64,000 bases of DNA, taken from Salinibius halmophilus. Lineage in GTDB: Bacteria; Pseudomonadota; Gammaproteobacteria; Pseudomonadales; Natronospirillaceae. Positions 51,057-61,566 of this stretch are shown here, piece after piece. How positions within the stretch are numbered: the stretch's first letter is position 1; every line of letters starts with the position of its first letter. A program made the position numbers and the translations under genes. Location: assembly GCF_003577475.1 (NCBI RefSeq), contig NZ_QPEP01000009.1, positions 124,001 to 188,000 of the forward strand, written 5' to 3'. The notes below the pieces were generated by a model. The model saw only the letters and a program-made list of their open reading frames with translations. It was not told the origin of the DNA and did not search any database.

Positions 51057-51074
51057 CCTGCTGGTCAAAACCAG

Positions 51075-51103
51075 AAAAAGCCGAGCATACAGCTCGGCTT
51101 TTC
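51075..51103 (-). terminator. Terminator of ispB
   Basis: AAAAGCCGAGC and GCTCGGCTTTT pair around a 5-nt loop, 25 bp beyond the ispB stop on the minus strand, with flanking A/T runs. Confidence 0.85.
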
Positions 51104-51127
51104 TATTTGGTTTACGCTAAACAGTGT

Positions 51128-52096
51128 TTACGATTGACGCTTCACCGCCATATGGGCCAGGTCGGTGAGAGCCCCTTTGAACTCTGAGTCGCGCAAGTCT
51201 TGTAAACAAGCAATGGCCAAGTCTGCTTGTTGTTCTGCTTGTTGGCGGGCGTAATCAATGGCGCCCGTTGCGTTTACTGCTGCCAATACAGCTGGCAAAG
51301 CAGCCAGATTGCCGCCCTCAATGGCCTCGCGAATCACTTGTTTTTCGTCATTTGAGCCGGTTTGCATGGCATAAATTAGTGGCAGCGTTGGTTTGCCTTC
51401 AGCAAGGTCATCGCCAACATTTTTGCCCAATGTTTCAGCGTCGCCCTCGTAATCGAGTACGTCATCAATTAACTGGAAGGCAAGGCCTAAATGAATGCCA
51501 TAATCATAAAGTGCTTTTTCTTGTTTCGGGCTCGCCCCTGCAAGTGCCGCACTTGAGGCCGTTGCAGCGCTGAAAAGCTCGGCAGTCTTGGCCTTTATCA
51601 CTTCCATGTAGGTCGCTTCGTCGACATCTGGATTGCGTGCGTTCATCAACTGCCACACTTCACCTTCGGCAATTTTATTGGTCGCCTCACCCAGAATGCG
51701 CATAACGGCCATGGAATCTAGCTGAACCATCATTTGAAAAGCGCGCGAATAAAGGAAGTCACCAACCAAAATAGAAGGTGAGTTACCCCACTTTAAGTTG
51801 GCTGTTTGACGGCCTCGACGCATAGAGGAGTCATCAACTACGTCGTCATGTAACAAGGTTGCCGTGTGCAGGTACTCAATAATTGCTGCAAGGGTATAGG
51901 TATGGTCACTCTTATTGCCGAGTGCGCCTGCCACCAGTACCGCTAGAATTGGACGAATGCGTTTGCCGCCAGAGTCGACGATGTATTCGGCAATTTGCTC
52001 AACGAGCGGGACGCGCGAACCTAGTTGGCTGAGAATTTCTTTGTTTACGAGTTCTAGGTCGCTCGCGACCAGAGACATTACCGAATTGTTCGCCAT
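51128..52096 (-). CDS. ispB: Octaprenyl diphosphate synthase IspB
   Basis: IspB makes the isoprenoid side chain of ubiquinone and menaquinone from FPP and IPP. From ATG 52096 the product is 322 residues, equal to E. coli (323). The two Asp-rich motifs are present: LLHDDVVDDSSMRRG (first) and LAFQLIDDVLDYEGD (second), with GGKRIRPILAVL before them. The open frame extends about 150 codons upstream, through the divergent promoter region, but that part is not protein-like. It is divergent from rplU, the common gammaproteobacterial order. ATG 52078 is an alternative start. Confidence 0.95.
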   Translation of the reverse strand: MANNSVMSLVASDLELVNKEILSQLGSRVPLVEQIAEYIVDSGGKRIRPILAVLVAGALGNKSDHTYTLAAIIEYLHTATLLHDDVVDDSSMRRGRQTANLKWGNSPSILVGDFLYSRAFQMMVQLDSMAVMRILGEATNKIAEGEVWQLMNARNPDVDEATYMEVIKAKTAELFSAATASSAALAGASPKQEKALYDYGIHLGLAFQLIDDVLDYEGDAETLGKNVGDDLAEGKPTLPLIYAMQTGSNDEKQVIREAIEGGNLAALPAVLAAVNATGAIDYARQQAEQQADLAIACLQDLRDSEFKGALTDLAHMAVKRQS

Positions 52097-52271
52097 TGAT
52101 TTGGTATAAGCCTGTTGCTGAAAAATTATTACGCTGATGCTAGGTACGCAGCTTTGGCGCGTCAAGTTTTGCGCCAAAGTATAACAGCAGCTTTTAGTGG
52201 GCTCTATAACTGTGTTTATTGACTCGCATATAAATATATTGAGCATCTTACATAAGAAGTGGCCTTTAACG

Positions 52272-52300
52272 TTGCATTCAGCTGGCGCTTTGCATATAAT
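52272..52300 (+). promoter_or_regulatory. Sigma70 promoter of the rplU-rpmA operon
   Basis: TTGCAT (52272-52277), a 17-bp spacer and perfect TATAAT (52295-52300) lie about 104 bp before rplU in the 307-bp gap between ispB and rplU. The rest of that gap shows no other feature. Confidence 0.8.
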
Positions 52301-52403
52301 CTCGCGCCCGTGCTCTCTGCCATAGGGTGCCTGCAGCGTGGTAGTTGCCTTTGGAAGCAGACAGTAAAGTAGCACGACATACATTTTTATATAGGTAATG
52401 ACT

Positions 52404-52715
52404 ATGTACGCTGTGATCAAAAGCGGTGGTAAACAGTACCGCGTTAAAGAGGGCGATGTCCTCAAGCTAGAAAAAATTGAAGCCGAGACTGGCTCAGCAA
52501 TCAACTTCGACGAAGTATTGCTAGTTGGCGAAGGCGAATCGGTAAACATCGGTAAGCCGGTTGTTGAAGGCGCTAAAGTAAGTGCTGAAGTTGTTGAACA
52601 CGGTCGTCACAAGAAAGTGACTATTGTTAAGTTCAAGCGTCGTAAGCACCACCTGAAGCATGCTGGTCACCGCCAGTGGTACACTCAGGTTAAAATCACT
52701 GGTATCTCAGCTTAA
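52404..52715 (+). CDS. rplU: 50S ribosomal protein bL21
   Basis: The 103-residue protein ([21 protein letters not shown] ... [16 protein letters not shown] in sections) has the length and pattern of bL21, which binds 23S rRNA with bL20. ATG 52404 gives the E. coli-like start; ATG 52398 adds two residues. It is followed by rpmA after 15 bp. Confidence 0.97.
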   Translation: MYAVIKSGGKQYRVKEGDVLKLEKIEAETGSAINFDEVLLVGEGESVNIGKPVVEGAKVSAEVVEHGRHKKVTIVKFKRRKHHLKHAGHRQWYTQVKITGISA

Positions 52716-52730
52716 TTAGGAGAGTGACTC

Positions 52731-52988
52731 ATGGCTCACAAAAAAGGTGTTGGTTCTACACGTAACGGTCGCGATTCGGAAAGCAAACGCTTAGGTGTTA
52801 AAGCTTTCGGTGGCCAAACTGTTAGCGCTGGTTCTATCATTATTCGTCAGCGCGGCACAAAAGTACGTCCAGGTGTGAACGTTGGTCTTGGTAAAGATCA
52901 CACTTTGTTCGCCCTAAAAGACGGCAAAGTAAAATTTGAAACTCGCGGTAAAGGCTCACGTAAGCACGTAAGCATCGAAGAAGCTTAA
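52731..52988 (+). CDS. rpmA: 50S ribosomal protein bL27
   Basis: The 85-residue protein ([22 protein letters not shown]) equals the E. coli length. Its N-terminus reaches the peptidyl transferase centre. AGGAG precedes the ATG. A terminator at 53010-53043 separates it from obgE, though the GTPase gene is often read through from here. Confidence 0.97.
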   Translation: MAHKKGVGSTRNGRDSESKRLGVKAFGGQTVSAGSIIIRQRGTKVRPGVNVGLGKDHTLFALKDGKVKFETRGKGSRKHVSIEEA

Positions 52989-53009
52989 GTTTAACTAAGC
53001 TCGAGTTTG

Positions 53010-54255
<1,246 letters not shown>

Positions 54256-54273
54256 GTATTTGTCGTTTTCAAG

Positions 54274-54298
54274 AAGCCTCGCAACTGCGGGGCTTTTT
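54274..54298 (+). terminator. obgE terminator
   Basis: AAGCCTCGC and GCGGGGCTT pair (one G-T) around AACT and are followed by a short T-run, 18 bp past the obgE stop. Confidence 0.82.
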
Positions 54299-54384
54299 GG
54301 TTTAAGTAACTGAGAAAAAATTCCTGCTAAATCCTGTAAACAATCCGTACAATACCTTTGCTTCCGAATTAAGCAGTCAGCCCC

Positions 54385-54508
54385 GCGTAGGTTGCACGGC
54401 TTTGCTGGGCAACATGTGTTTATCAGTCATTCCCGCGAAGGAGGGAATCTAGTTGCACAATTAAATGGCAACATGTGTTTCCCAAACCTTTGGTTTGTAA
54501 AACCTACG
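54385..54508. repeat. Dispersed hairpin repeat (family 2, copy D) with an inner duplication
   Basis: GCGTAGGTTGCACGGC, GGCAACATGTGTTT (54408-54421), a 45-bp inner segment (54422-54466), a second GGCAACATGTGTTT (54467-54480), then CCCAAACC-TTT-GGTTTG and TAAAACCTACGA. The block matches the other strand of 5645-5747 apart from the inner segment. The latter contains ATTCCCGCGAAGGAGGGAAT, a palindrome of a type found in many proteobacterial genomes, and a second GTTGCAC. It lies between the obgE terminator and proB. No gene is supported here. Confidence 0.75.
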
Positions 54509-54553
54509 ATCTCAATGATGGAAGCAAAGATTAAGTTGTTAACAGGATCAACC

Positions 54554-55672
54554 ATGAACCGTAATGAAGTACAAAATGCCAAACGTTGGGTGATTAAGAT
54601 CGGCAGTGCGCTGTTGACCAATGATGGCAAAGGACTCGACAAAGCTCGTATTGCCGACTGGGTAGCGCAAATTGCCAAGCTACACCAGCGTGGCATCGAG
54701 GTCGTTTTAGTCTCTTCAGGTGCTGTGGCAGCAGGTATGCAGCAGCTAGGTTGGTCGCAACGCCCCACCGAAATGGCTGATCTACAAGCCGCCGCCGCGG
54801 TTGGGCAGGCATCATTGGTACAGTATTACCAAGACATTTTTGCGGTATTCGGCCTGCAAACGGCGCAGATTCTGTTAACCCATGACGATCTATCGGATCG
54901 CACGCGGTATTTAAACGCTCGCAACACGGTGCGAGCTCTGATTAAACACAAAGTCATTCCCATTATTAACGAGAATGACACCGTGGTAACCGATGAAATA
55001 AAGTTCGGTGATAACGACACCCTAGGTGCCTTGGTCGCCAACCTAATTGAAGCCGATGCGCTGATGATTATGACCGACCAAGACGGCATCTTCACTGCCA
55101 ATCCGCGCACTAACCCAGACGCCGAGCTGATTACCTCTGCGCGCGCCAACGACCCCTACCTGCTCACCGTTGCATCGGGCGCTGGTACGCTTGGCCGTGG
55201 TGGTATGGCCACTAAGGTGACCGCAGCGCGCTTGGCGGCACGTTCGGGCACCGGCACCATTATTGCCGGTGGGCGTAATAAAGACATTATTAGTCGTATT
55301 TACCAAGGCGAAGAAGTGGGCAGCTGGTTATACCCAGACGAAGCACCGCTAACTGCGCGCAAACAATGGCTAGCCGGGCACTTGCGCACCAAGGGCACCG
55401 TGGTCGTGGATGCTGGTGCTAAGGCGGCGTTAACGGCCAATGGCAAGAGTTTGCTGGCGGTTGGGGTGAAACAGGTCACTGGCACTTTTCAGCGTGGCGA
55501 TGCGGTGAGCATTCTAGACCACGAAGGCCAAAAAGTGGCCATTGGCTTGGCCAACTACAGCCAAGAAGAAGCCAAAGCCTTGTGCGGGGTACCCTGCAAA
55601 CAAATCGCCCAAACCCTTGGCTATGAAGTGGATGCCGAGTTTGTTCACAGAGATAATTTAGTGTTGTTATAG
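54554..55672 (+). CDS. proB: Glutamate 5-kinase ProB
   Basis: ProB makes gamma-glutamyl phosphate, the first step of proline synthesis, and is feedback-inhibited by proline. The 372-residue product has the amino-acid kinase domain ([50 protein letters not shown] in sections, [15 protein letters not shown]) and a C-terminal PUA domain (about 280-365; [25 protein letters not shown]). The frame is open another 54 codons upstream through the repeat, but ATG 54554 with AGGA fits the family start. proA is not adjacent. It lies 298 bp after obgE; that gap holds the terminator and repeat listed separately. Confidence 0.95.
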   Translation: MNRNEVQNAKRWVIKIGSALLTNDGKGLDKARIADWVAQIAKLHQRGIEVVLVSSGAVAAGMQQLGWSQRPTEMADLQAAAAVGQASLVQYYQDIFAVFGLQTAQILLTHDDLSDRTRYLNARNTVRALIKHKVIPIINENDTVVTDEIKFGDNDTLGALVANLIEADALMIMTDQDGIFTANPRTNPDAELITSARANDPYLLTVASGAGTLGRGGMATKVTAARLAARSGTGTIIAGGRNKDIISRIYQGEEVGSWLYPDEAPLTARKQWLAGHLRTKGTVVVDAGAKAALTANGKSLLAVGVKQVTGTFQRGDAVSILDHEGQKVAIGLANYSQEEAKALCGVPCKQIAQTLGYEVDAEFVHRDNLVLL

Positions 55673-55699
55673 GATAATTTGGTATTGCTATAGAAGGCT

Positions 55700-55722
55700 A
55701 GCGCGCTGTGTGCCAGCGCGCT
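55700..55722. terminator. Convergent hairpin between proB and the Old Yellow Enzyme gene
   Basis: AGCGCGCTG and CAGCGCGCT form a 9-bp perfect stem around TGTGC in the 57-bp gap between two convergent stops. No T-run is present, so it may be a rho-assisted or weak terminator. Confidence 0.5.
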
Positions 55723-55729
55723 TCGTCTG

Positions 55730-56803
55730 CTAAGCCAGCGCTTCGGCTAGCAGAGGGTAGTCGGTGTAGCCTACTTCGCCCCCTTCATATAAATACTCAC
55801 CTTTCATTTCATTCAGTGGTGCCTGGTTCTTTACTCGGGCAACCAAATCTGGATTGGCAACAAACAAGGCGCCAAAGCACACGCCATCGGTTAAGCCTGT
55901 GTCGAGCATTACCGGTAGAATATCGGTCGACGCTGGCCAGGCATTGGCATCTGAGTGCGGGTTTACAATCAGTGGGCCTTGCCACAGGGCACGAATGGCT
56001 TGGGTGTGGTGGCGGCAATTCGCTTCCATGACGTGCAGATAGGCTAGCTCTGTTGGCAACTGCTCAATCAGCGTTTTGTAAAGCTCGTTGGTGTCTTCTT
56101 CAATAATGTCGTTGTATGCATTCTGTGGCGATAGGCGCACGCCCACTTTGCCAAAACCTATGGCTTGCCCGCAGGCTTTAATCACCTCAACTGCAAAGCG
56201 CACTCGGTTTGCCACGCTACCGCCGTAATCGTCGGTGCGCACGTTGGTATTGCTGGCCATAAACTGGTGAATTAAAAAGCCATTACCGGCGTGAATCTCA
56301 ATGCCATCAAAGCCTGCATCGATCGCATTGATGGCGGCCGTTACATGCTCATCAATCGCTGTCTGTATGGCTTGCGCATCCATTGCAAGCGGTTGTGGGT
56401 AAGGCTGCTTACCGCTTGGCGTAAAGATTTCTCCGTTGGCGGCAATGGCTGAGGGCGCCAATGGCTGCTGGCCATTGATCGACGGGTGCCCAATGCGGCC
56501 AGCGTGCATAATTTGCGCAAAAATCTTACCGCCTTGCTCGTGCACAGCTGCCGTAACAGGCTGCCAAGATTTCACTTGCTCTAAACTGTGCAGCCCAGGT
56601 GTGGTGCTAAAGCCTTTGCCAGCAATGCTTAGGTAAATGCCTTCACTAATAATAAGGCCTGCCGAGGCGCGCTGAGCGTAATAGGTGGCCATAATCGGTG
56701 TGGCTAGGCCATTTTCGGTGGCGCGACAGCGAGTCATAGGGGCCATAACAAAGCGGTTTGTAGCTGTGATGTCGCCATATTGAACAGAAGTAAATGCTTT
56801 CAT
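55730..56803 (-). CDS. Old Yellow Enzyme-family ene-reductase (NemA-like)
   Basis: The 357-residue FMN protein reduces activated C=C bonds or nitro compounds with NAD(P)H. Family features: NRFVMAPMTRCRA at the start, ISEGIYLS, IFAQIMHAGRIGHPS, DGIEIHAGNGFLIHQFMA (substrate-binding His and Asn, the H-x2-N form), TDDYGGSVANRVRFAVEV and a C-terminal YTDYPLLAEA. The chosen ATG has GGAG nine bases upstream. It is the third gene in line after a LysR regulator and an EamA transporter, suggesting a small detoxification unit. Confidence 0.93.
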   Translation of the reverse strand: MKAFTSVQYGDITATNRFVMAPMTRCRATENGLATPIMATYYAQRASAGLIISEGIYLSIAGKGFSTTPGLHSLEQVKSWQPVTAAVHEQGGKIFAQIMHAGRIGHPSINGQQPLAPSAIAANGEIFTPSGKQPYPQPLAMDAQAIQTAIDEHVTAAINAIDAGFDGIEIHAGNGFLIHQFMASNTNVRTDDYGGSVANRVRFAVEVIKACGQAIGFGKVGVRLSPQNAYNDIIEEDTNELYKTLIEQLPTELAYLHVMEANCRHHTQAIRALWQGPLIVNPHSDANAWPASTDILPVMLDTGLTDGVCFGALFVANPDLVARVKNQAPLNEMKGEYLYEGGEVGYTDYPLLAEALA

Positions 56804-56823
56804 AATAATGATCTCCGTTGTTA

Positions 56824-57693
56824 TTAAGCTGGTTGCCGTGTTCGTTGTGGAAGTTGAGCCAATACGATGGCTGCAATGATGATCAGAGCACCGCATAACT
56901 GCAGTGGGCTAAAACCTTGGTTGAGCACGATAAAGCCAATGAGGGCGGCCGACAGTGGGCTGAGCAGCGCCAGCAGAGAAACCGACAAGCTGGCGAGCTT
57001 TTCAATACCGCGAAACCACAAGGCATAGGCAACTAGGGCGCCAATAATGGATAAATAAGCAAAGCCCAGTATGTTTTTGCCACTTAGTTGGGTGGGTAGG
57101 GGTTCTAGCCACAAGGTAAGTGGCAGCAGCACTAAGCCACCAAATACCAGTTGCCAAGCAGTAAAGCTGAGTAAATGGGTGTTATCTGGGCGCCCCCAGC
57201 GTTTGGTGAGCACTATGCCAGTGGCCATTGATAGCGCACCGGCTAACCCTGCTGCCACGCCAATGAAATTCATCCCCGTTTGTTGCTGAACCACCACTAG
57301 GCCCACGCCCATAACGGCCATCGCACATGCCATCACTTGATTGGCCTGTATGGGGTTGCGAAAGAGCAGAGCGCTGTAAGCCAGAACAATAAAGGGTTGA
57401 ACCGACATCACCAGTGCTGCAATACCACCTGGTAGGTGATAGGCGGCTACAAATAAGAAGTAAAAGAAGGCGCCAATATTCAGCACGCCAAGCGCTAAAG
57501 ATTTTAGCCACCAACTACCGCTTGGCAGTTGGCGAAAAATCAGTAGCAGCACCAGCCCAGCCGGCAGAGCACGAAGCATGGCGGCCAGTAGTGGGACATC
57601 GGCAGGTAAAAATTCGGTGGTTACAAAATAGGTACTGCCCCAAATAATGGGGACCAGCGCGGTAATGGCTAGGTTGATGGTTTGCTTGGCCAT
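56824..57693 (-). CDS. EamA/DMT-family transporter
   Basis: The 289-residue protein has about ten membrane helices in two EamA repeats (ALVPIIWGSTYFVTTEFLP at the start; VGLVVVQQQ and GALLIIAA-like GALIIIAAIVLAQ at the ends). Such proteins usually export amino acids, toxic metabolites or drugs. It lies 20 bp before the Old Yellow Enzyme gene and 78 bp after a LysR gene, all on one strand. The substrate is unknown. Confidence 0.9.
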   Translation of the reverse strand: MAKQTINLAITALVPIIWGSTYFVTTEFLPADVPLLAAMLRALPAGLVLLLIFRQLPSGSWWLKSLALGVLNIGAFFYFLFVAAYHLPGGIAALVMSVQPFIVLAYSALLFRNPIQANQVMACAMAVMGVGLVVVQQQTGMNFIGVAAGLAGALSMATGIVLTKRWGRPDNTHLLSFTAWQLVFGGLVLLPLTLWLEPLPTQLSGKNILGFAYLSIIGALVAYALWFRGIEKLASLSVSLLALLSPLSAALIGFIVLNQGFSPLQLCGALIIIAAIVLAQLPQRTRQPA

Positions 57694-57771
57694 GGTTGCT
57701 CCCTGTCACGTTGAATGATGGGAACAACTTTAGAATTTGCCCGGCGCCGGGCATAGAGCGCTCGGGTGAAC

Positions 57772-58683
57772 TCAGTGTTCAGTCAAACTAGACGCTCCAA
57801 CCTGAAAGCGGTCGGCAATAAAGTCAATTAGCAAGCGAACCCTATGTGGTACCGTTTGGCTACTGTTGTAAAGTACCCAGATGGCACTCTCTGGTGGGCG
57901 ATAATCGCTTAGCAGTTCTACTAGCTCACCACGGGCAAGCTCGTCTGCCACATAAATATTTGGCACACGCAGTACACCACTGCCATCCAGTGCGGCTTGT
58001 TTCAGTGCCAAACTGTTATTGCACTGGTAGCGCCCGGTTACCGCCACGCTGATGTCACTGCCTTGGTCGAGATAATGCCACCGCATGGGGGTGCTTACGC
58101 CGGTGTAAATAAGCGCCCGGTGGCGTTTGAGCGCTTGCGGGTCGTTAGGCGTGCCATGCTCGGCCAAATAGCTTGGGCTAGCACAGGTGATAGACTGAAA
58201 CGCGCCTACTTTTTTGGCTTTGATGTTGCTATCGGGCAGTTTGGCCGAGCCGCGCAGGGCAAGGTCGTATTTTTCTTTAAGCAAATCAACATAGTCATCT
58301 GAGTATGTGGCCTCAATCACTATGTCGGGGTAGTGCGTCATAAACTCACTAATCAGGGGTGCGGCAAACATTAAGCCAATCGAGACGGGCAATGAAATAC
58401 GAATATGGCCACAGGCACTGCGCTCGTATTGGCGAATGTCCTCGTCGGCTTCGCTTAATTGTGCTAGCAAATCATTTACCCGCTCATAGTAGGCCATGCC
58501 TGCTTTGGTAATCATCACGCCGCGGCTGTGGCGCTTAATTAGGGTCACATTTAGCTGAGACTCCAAGGCGGTAATGTGATTGCTAATGGCCGCTTTCGAC
58601 ATCGCCAGCGCCTCGGCTGTTTTGGTAAAGCTGCCTAGCTCAACAACGCGGCAAAAAGTCTGCAGTGCTTTAAACTTGTCCAA
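57772..58683 (-). CDS. LysR-family transcriptional regulator
   Basis: The 303-residue protein has the LysR helix-turn-helix (FCRVVELGSFTKTAEALAMSKAAISNHITALESQL in sections) and an effector domain of the CrgA/DsdC type (RISLPVSIGLMFAAPLISEFM). It is the first gene of a co-oriented trio with a transporter and an ene-reductase, and divergent from the GGDEF-EAL gene (117-bp gap). Redox-active or electrophilic metabolites would be natural ligands, by inference from the operon. Confidence 0.92.
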   Translation of the reverse strand: MDKFKALQTFCRVVELGSFTKTAEALAMSKAAISNHITALESQLNVTLIKRHSRGVMITKAGMAYYERVNDLLAQLSEADEDIRQYERSACGHIRISLPVSIGLMFAAPLISEFMTHYPDIVIEATYSDDYVDLLKEKYDLALRGSAKLPDSNIKAKKVGAFQSITCASPSYLAEHGTPNDPQALKRHRALIYTGVSTPMRWHYLDQGSDISVAVTGRYQCNNSLALKQAALDGSGVLRVPNIYVADELARGELVELLSDYRPPESAIWVLYNSSQTVPHRVRLLIDFIADRFQVGASSLTEH

Positions 58684-58800
58684 TATGAGTACCTCGTCCT
58701 TCCCCTAATGTAAGCAGCATCACACAGTAATTAATGGCGTTACAGGCTGCAAGTCATGCCATGAAGTGCTTAACTATAAAGGCAGTCTATTGTAAGGAAT

Positions 58801-61311
58801 ATGGATTTGTTTGATTGGCAGACATTACTAACTAAGCTAAACGGGCGGCTGCTGTGGGTTGCTTCGTTTGTGTTAGTCATGTCTGTGCTATTGCTATCTG
58901 TGCAGCAACGCTACCAAGATCGGCAACTGATTGCGGATCTTTCAAGTGGCAACCTGATCGACCGATATGGTAGGCGACTGCAAATGGAAGTTGACCGGGC
59001 GCTGTCGAGTGCATACATCCTTCGTGGCGTGGCAAGGCAAGCGCAAGTTAATCAATATAGCTTCAGTCTTGTAGCTCAAGAACTTTACCAACCACTAACT
59101 GGCATTCGTTCGTTGCAATTGGCGCCAAATGGCGTTGTTACCTATGCCTACCCTCAAGAGAGTAATCAGCCTGCCATTGGCCACAATCTAATGGAAGACC
59201 CCGAAACTGCGCCCTTTGTACAGGAAGCCATTTTAGATGATCGTTTGGTGATAGAAGGCCCTAAACAATTAAAGCAGGGTGGGATGGGGGTGATCGCTCG
59301 CCTACCCATTTTTATTGATCAGGCTTTTTGGGGCGTTAGTGTGGTGGTATTCGACTTCCCTGATATTGTTCAGGGCGCTGAGCTCGAGGCGCTGGCTGAG
59401 CAGGGATATGACTATACCCTTTGGCATATAGTCGACGATGGTGAGCCTGTTGAATTACTTAGTTCGGGGCAGGATTCAGTTAAAACTGCGGCTGTAACGG
59501 CACCAATTGCAGTGGGTAACCATCAATGGCAACTGAGTATTGCTCCGGTTCATGCTGGGTGGGTGGAAGCCACATTATTAATTGAAATCACCGTTGTTGC
59601 ATTAATTAGCATATTGTTCGCCGAAGTAGTGCGAGCTAACTATAGGCTAATGGGTAGCCGGAGAAGCCTAAAAGCATTAGTTTCTCAGCAAACATTCAGC
59701 CTTTCACGCAGCGAAAGCAGGCTGCTACAGGCGCAAGAAATTGCCAAACTAGGGAGTTGGGAATACTGCCTAGGGGATACCCAGCGACGACTGTCGAAAC
59801 AGGCGATGAGTATATTGTCGAGTAAAAGTAGCGAAGAGTGGTTAGCGCCTAAACGCCAGCAGGCCCTTGATTCGTTACTGGCTTTTCGAGGTCCTGGTCA
59901 AAAGCGTGTTGAGTATGAGTTCTTGCGCGATGGCCAAGCGGTTTGGGTTCGAGAGATTGCTGAATATGAAGCCAAATCAGAACGCTTGTTTGGCACAGTT
60001 CAAGACATCACTCAGGAGGTGCAAGCGAATCGCACCATCTGGCGTCAGGCAAATGTTGATGAGTTAACCGGATTGGCTAATCGAAATTTACTGGTTCATC
60101 AGTTTGAGCAGCTTGCTGGCCAAACAAAAGCAATACAGCTGGGGCTGCTGGTGGTCGATGTCGACAACTTTAAGGGTCTCAACAGCGGTTTGGGTAGTGA
60201 CGCTGGCGATGCGGTACTAAAAGCGGTGGCCGAGCGGCTACAGCAGGCTGTGTCTGACTTGGATATATTGGCTCGTTTCAGTGGTGATGAGTTTGTTATC
60301 TGTGTCAATAACCCAAGTGGCGCCAATATTGATGCGTTGGTCTCACGTATTCGGCGAAGCTTAGAGAAGCCGATTATGCTAGAGGGCGTCTCCCGTTTTG
60401 TCACGGTCAGCGGGGGCATTAGCCGCTACCCAGATGATAGTGGCAGTTTTAGTGAGCTGCATCGGCTTGCCAAGATTGCCTTGCTAACAGGTAAGGACAT
60501 CAGTCCAGGACGGTTTACCCACTATTTGCCACAAATGCTGGAAGACGTTCAGCAGTTAAACACCTTAGAATCAGAGCTTAAGCAAGCCATTCGCCAATAT
60601 GAAATATTCATGGTGTACCAGCCAATTGTAAGCGCCAGCCACTATAAAATGGTTGCCATCGAAAGCTTGGCACGTTGGCAACATTCAACAATGGGTTCTA
60701 TTCCACCGGATCGTTTTATTACCATAGCAGAACAGTCTGGCACCATAATTGCGCTAGGCGAATATATTGCCAAGCAGGTAGGGCAAGACCTGAGTCACTT
60801 TCCTAACCTTCGCAATACTAAAGTAGCCATTAATATCTCTCGGGTGCAGTTTATCGATGAAGCTTTTGCCACCACGATGAAGCATGTTTTAGAGCAGTCA
60901 TTCGCATCAGAGCAGCCAGTGGTGTTTGAAATTACAGAATCTGCATTACATAACGATGCTCAGCACGCTCAGCGCACCTTGGGTGAGCTTTTATCACAGC
61001 AAGTAAGCTATGCCCTTGACGACTTTGGTACCGGCTATTCGTCGTTTATTAGCCTCAAACAGTTCCCCGTTTCCAATGTTAAAATAGATCGTTCATTTGT
61101 TACCGACTGCCCAAACCGCCCAGACAATCAAGCACTGCTCACGGCGATCGTTGCCATGGCGCACGCTCTTGGCTTTACCGTCACTGCAGAGGGGGTTGAA
61201 ACAGTGGAAGAAGCCGAGTACTTGCGCGGCATTGACTGCGATTTTTTACAAGGTTATTACTTTAGTAAACCTTGTTCACTGGCAGAGCTTGTGCAGCGCT
61301 TTACGCCATAA
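58801..61311 (+). CDS. CHASE-PAS-GGDEF-EAL membrane sensor for c-di-GMP
   Basis: The 836-residue protein has a membrane helix (about 17-35), a periplasmic CHASE domain (about 70-215; SSAYILRGVARQ, IRSLQLAPNGVVTYAYP), a second helix (about 255-278), PAS/PAC (about 300-405), GGDEF (about 415-575) and EAL (about 590-830). The GGDEF motif is SGDEF and no RxxD inhibitory site precedes it, so cyclase activity is doubtful. The EAL motif is ESL, yet the catalytic Glu, LDDFGTGYSS, KIDRSFV, AEGVET and LQGYYFSKP are kept, so hydrolysis of c-di-GMP is likely. The GGDEF part may then act as a GTP sensor. AAGGA precedes the start. It is a single gene. Confidence 0.92.
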   Translation: MDLFDWQTLLTKLNGRLLWVASFVLVMSVLLLSVQQRYQDRQLIADLSSGNLIDRYGRRLQMEVDRALSSAYILRGVARQAQVNQYSFSLVAQELYQPLTGIRSLQLAPNGVVTYAYPQESNQPAIGHNLMEDPETAPFVQEAILDDRLVIEGPKQLKQGGMGVIARLPIFIDQAFWGVSVVVFDFPDIVQGAELEALAEQGYDYTLWHIVDDGEPVELLSSGQDSVKTAAVTAPIAVGNHQWQLSIAPVHAGWVEATLLIEITVVALISILFAEVVRANYRLMGSRRSLKALVSQQTFSLSRSESRLLQAQEIAKLGSWEYCLGDTQRRLSKQAMSILSSKSSEEWLAPKRQQALDSLLAFRGPGQKRVEYEFLRDGQAVWVREIAEYEAKSERLFGTVQDITQEVQANRTIWRQANVDELTGLANRNLLVHQFEQLAGQTKAIQLGLLVVDVDNFKGLNSGLGSDAGDAVLKAVAERLQQAVSDLDILARFSGDEFVICVNNPSGANIDALVSRIRRSLEKPIMLEGVSRFVTVSGGISRYPDDSGSFSELHRLAKIALLTGKDISPGRFTHYLPQMLEDVQQLNTLESELKQAIRQYEIFMVYQPIVSASHYKMVAIESLARWQHSTMGSIPPDRFITIAEQSGTIIALGEYIAKQVGQDLSHFPNLRNTKVAINISRVQFIDEAFATTMKHVLEQSFASEQPVVFEITESALHNDAQHAQRTLGELLSQQVSYALDDFGTGYSSFISLKQFPVSNVKIDRSFVTDCPNRPDNQALLTAIVAMAHALGFTVTAEGVETVEEAEYLRGIDCDFLQGYYFSKPCSLAELVQRFTP

Positions 61312-61566
61312 AAGTGTGTACCACTGAGACTGCTATCCCGCTTAAGCACCAGGGCTTGTTATCGATATGGGCGTCTTTAAAACTATTGTGTAAAAACTGA
61401 CCGGTTTTAATTCCAAAAAAGTATCTAGCAAGGCAAATAATTATTAGGTGCTGGACTATCTTGTATGCAAAATATCGCCTCTTTTTCTGCACCACAACGC
61501 CCAAGGCGCTCAACGCTCAAATCAATGTGGTGCTTGCTTACTTAACTCTTGAATGAGGACGTTCAA

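Noticed and set aside
52097-52549. 150-residue N-terminal extension of IspB
   Set aside because: The extra part reads through the rplU promoter and has no protein-like pattern; the start at 52096 gives the family length.
54392-54553. 54-residue N-terminal extension of ProB
   Set aside because: It [13 protein letters not shown] family 2 repeat; ATG 54554 has a ribosome site and the normal ProB start.
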